Shown here: one piece after another, positions 63,074 through 64,000 of the stretch
Position numbering within the stretch: position 1 is the first letter of the stretch
Layout: each line of letters starts with the position of its first letter
Source: AP-15 sp963775875
Lineage (GTDB): Bacteria > Pseudomonadota > Alphaproteobacteria > ATCC43930 > CGMCC-115725
Direction: 5' to 3'
Length of the DNA: 64,000 nt
NCBI GenBank assembly: GCA_963775875.1
Contig: CAVZKP010000029.1
Span: 14,340-78,339, forward strand
The notes under the pieces: model-generated
Told to the model about the DNA's origin: nothing
Databases searched by the model: none
Seen by the model: only the letters and a program-made list of their open reading frames with translations
Translations under genes and position numbers: made by a program

Positions 63074-64000
63074 TTAGGCGGCCGCCCTCGATAGGCCCAG
63101 GCTCAGCGGCCGGCGTTTATCCGCGGTCGCGGCGGCACAATCCCACAGGAAATCGCCGGACAGGCAGATATGCTCCCAGCTGAGCGGCGATGTATGGGCG
63201 AGCCAGGCATCGGGGGTCGGTTCTGCTGCCGCGCGCAGGTGGGCGACGGCATCGGCGATGTAGGTGGAGTTCCAGAACACGATCGCGGCGATGACGAGGT
63301 TGAGGCCGGAGGCGCGGAATTGCTGCGCCTCGGCGCCGCGGTCGGCGATCCGGCCCTGCTTGAAGGTGCAGATGACCTGCGCGAGGGAATGACGCTGCTC
63401 GCTCTTGTTGAGGCCGGCGTGGCAGCGCCGGCGCAATTCTGGGCTTTCGAGCCAATCGAGCATGAACAGCGTGCGCTCGATTCGTCCCAGTTCCTGCAGC
63501 GCCAGGTCGAGCTGGTTCTGGCGACGGTAGGCTGCGAGTTTCCTCAGCATGGCGGACGGCGCCACGGTGCCGGCCTTCAGTGAGGCGACCAGGCGAATGA
63601 TTTCGCCCCAATGCTCCCGAATAACGTCGGTCTTGATGTGCTGACCGAAAAGCGGTTCGAGATGGGGATAGGTAGAGGCCGGCGCGATGCAAGCAAGCTT
63701 CCGCTCGGGCAGGTCGCGCAACCGCGGGCAGAATTGAAAGCCAAGCAGGGCGCAGAGGATAAAGACGTGATCCGAGGCGCCGCCGGTATCGGTGTAGTGC
63801 GTGTCGATCTTCAGCCGCGTGCCGTGGTGCAGCAGGCCGTCAAGGACGTACGGCGCCTCGTGGTTTGTCGCCGACATCACCCTGATGCTGTAGGGGCCAT
63901 GCTGATCGGAAAGGTGGGTGTAGAAGCTGAAACCGGGATCGTGCCCATAGCGAGCGTTGATCTCGCCAGCGGCATCGCCGCGCTTGGCGGAACGAAAGAA
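63074..64000 (-). CDS. Tn3-family transposase, C-terminal part (runs off the window)
   Basis: The frame is open to the last base of the window and gives the final 308 residues of a Tn3 transposase of usually about 980. Recognisable text includes GEINARYGHDPGFSFYTHLS, the catalytic region VLDGLLHHGTRLKIDTHYTD, GGASDHVFILCALLGFQFCPRL and the catalytic-Glu region near GLNKSEQRHSLAQVI. The last conserved part is LNLVIAAIVFWNSTYI, followed by PLSWEHICLSGDFLW. No break is seen in this part, so the element may be functional. A candidate terminal repeat lies just beyond the stop. Confidence 0.94.
   Translation of the reverse strand, partial: FFRSAKRGDAAGEINARYGHDPGFSFYTHLSDQHGPYSIRVMSATNHEAPYVLDGLLHHGTRLKIDTHYTDTGGASDHVFILCALLGFQFCPRLRDLPERKLACIAPASTYPHLEPLFGQHIKTDVIREHWGEIIRLVASLKAGTVAPSAMLRKLAAYRRQNQLDLALQELGRIERTLFMLDWLESPELRRRCHAGLNKSEQRHSLAQVICTFKQGRIADRGAEAQQFRASGLNLVIAAIVFWNSTYIADAVAHLRAAAEPTPDAWLAHTSPLSWEHICLSGDFLWDCAAATADKRRPLSLGLSRAAA

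Noticed and set aside
1..64000. tRNA, rRNA or tmRNA genes
   Set aside because: I looked for TTCGA-type T-arms with matching acceptor stems and for conserved rRNA text in the spacers and found none; a covariance-model scan would be decisive.

Overview
The window is about 66 % G+C by eye. It looks like a chromosome segment of an alphaproteobacterium, most likely of Rhodospirillales type. Supporting this are the gene order lptF-lptG-lptD-surA-pdxA-rsmA, the block gmk-yicC-mltG-fabF-acpP-fabG-fabD facing rpsF-rpsR-rplI-dnaB, a CarD regulator beside a 7Fe ferredoxin, and a DUF1127 protein. No rRNA, tRNA or CRISPR array was recognised.

Region 1 (about 0.1-19.9 kb). After a flavin/[2Fe-2S] reductase and a small cupin comes a seven-gene minus-strand operon for trehalose and alpha-glucan metabolism. 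In transcription order it is glgE (with an extra N-terminal GH13 domain), treS fused to maltokinase, glgB, glgX, treZ, malQ and treY. Most junctions overlap by 4 or 17 bases. Together the enzymes can run a closed circuit. Trehalose goes to maltose, maltose 1-phosphate, linear glucan and then branched glucan (TreS-Mak, GlgE, GlgB). Glucan goes back to trehalose by debranching, reducing-end isomerisation and cleavage (GlgX, TreY, TreZ), with MalQ reshuffling short chains. glgA, glgC and glgP are not in the window.

Region 2 (20-29 kb). This holds a metallophosphoesterase-like protein with lost metal ligands, carD, fdxA, a TerB-domain protein, a glycosyltransferase-like protein, a small EamA/SMR transporter, a luciferase-like oxidoreductase, a frameshifted O-antigen-ligase-like gene, ndk, holC and pepA.

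Region 3 (29-37 kb). This is the LPS-export and outer-membrane operon lptF, lptG, lptD (one apparent frameshift), surA, pdxA and rsmA.

Region 4 (37.1-40.4 kb). This accessory insert lies between rsmA and gmk. It carries a SAM methyltransferase, a second diverged and broken copy of the rsmA 3' end, and a many-times-frameshifted phosphodiesterase/alkaline-phosphatase-family pseudogene.

Region 5 (40.4-55.8 kb). Minus strand: gmk, yicC, mltG, fabF, acpP, fabG and fabD. Plus strand: rpsF, rpsR, a DUF2232 membrane protein, rplI, cfa, dnaB, prmA and an aminopeptidase P. A DUF1127 gene and a GFA/CENP-V protein lie on the minus strand.

Region 6 (55.9-64 kb). This is an accessory, mobile-element-rich end. 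It has palindromic intergenic repeats, a broken STAND-type ATPase, an M20 peptidase with a repeat-encoded N-terminus, a small membrane protein, a damaged IS256-family element, a conjugative relaxase/helicase fragment, a fungal-type tyrosinase, an IS630 remnant and the 3' part of a Tn3-family transposase that runs off the window.

Several genes carry single-base frameshifts (waaL-like, lptD, the ATPase, IS256). Some may be assembly errors, especially in the essential lptD. The phosphodiesterase has too many to be explained that way.
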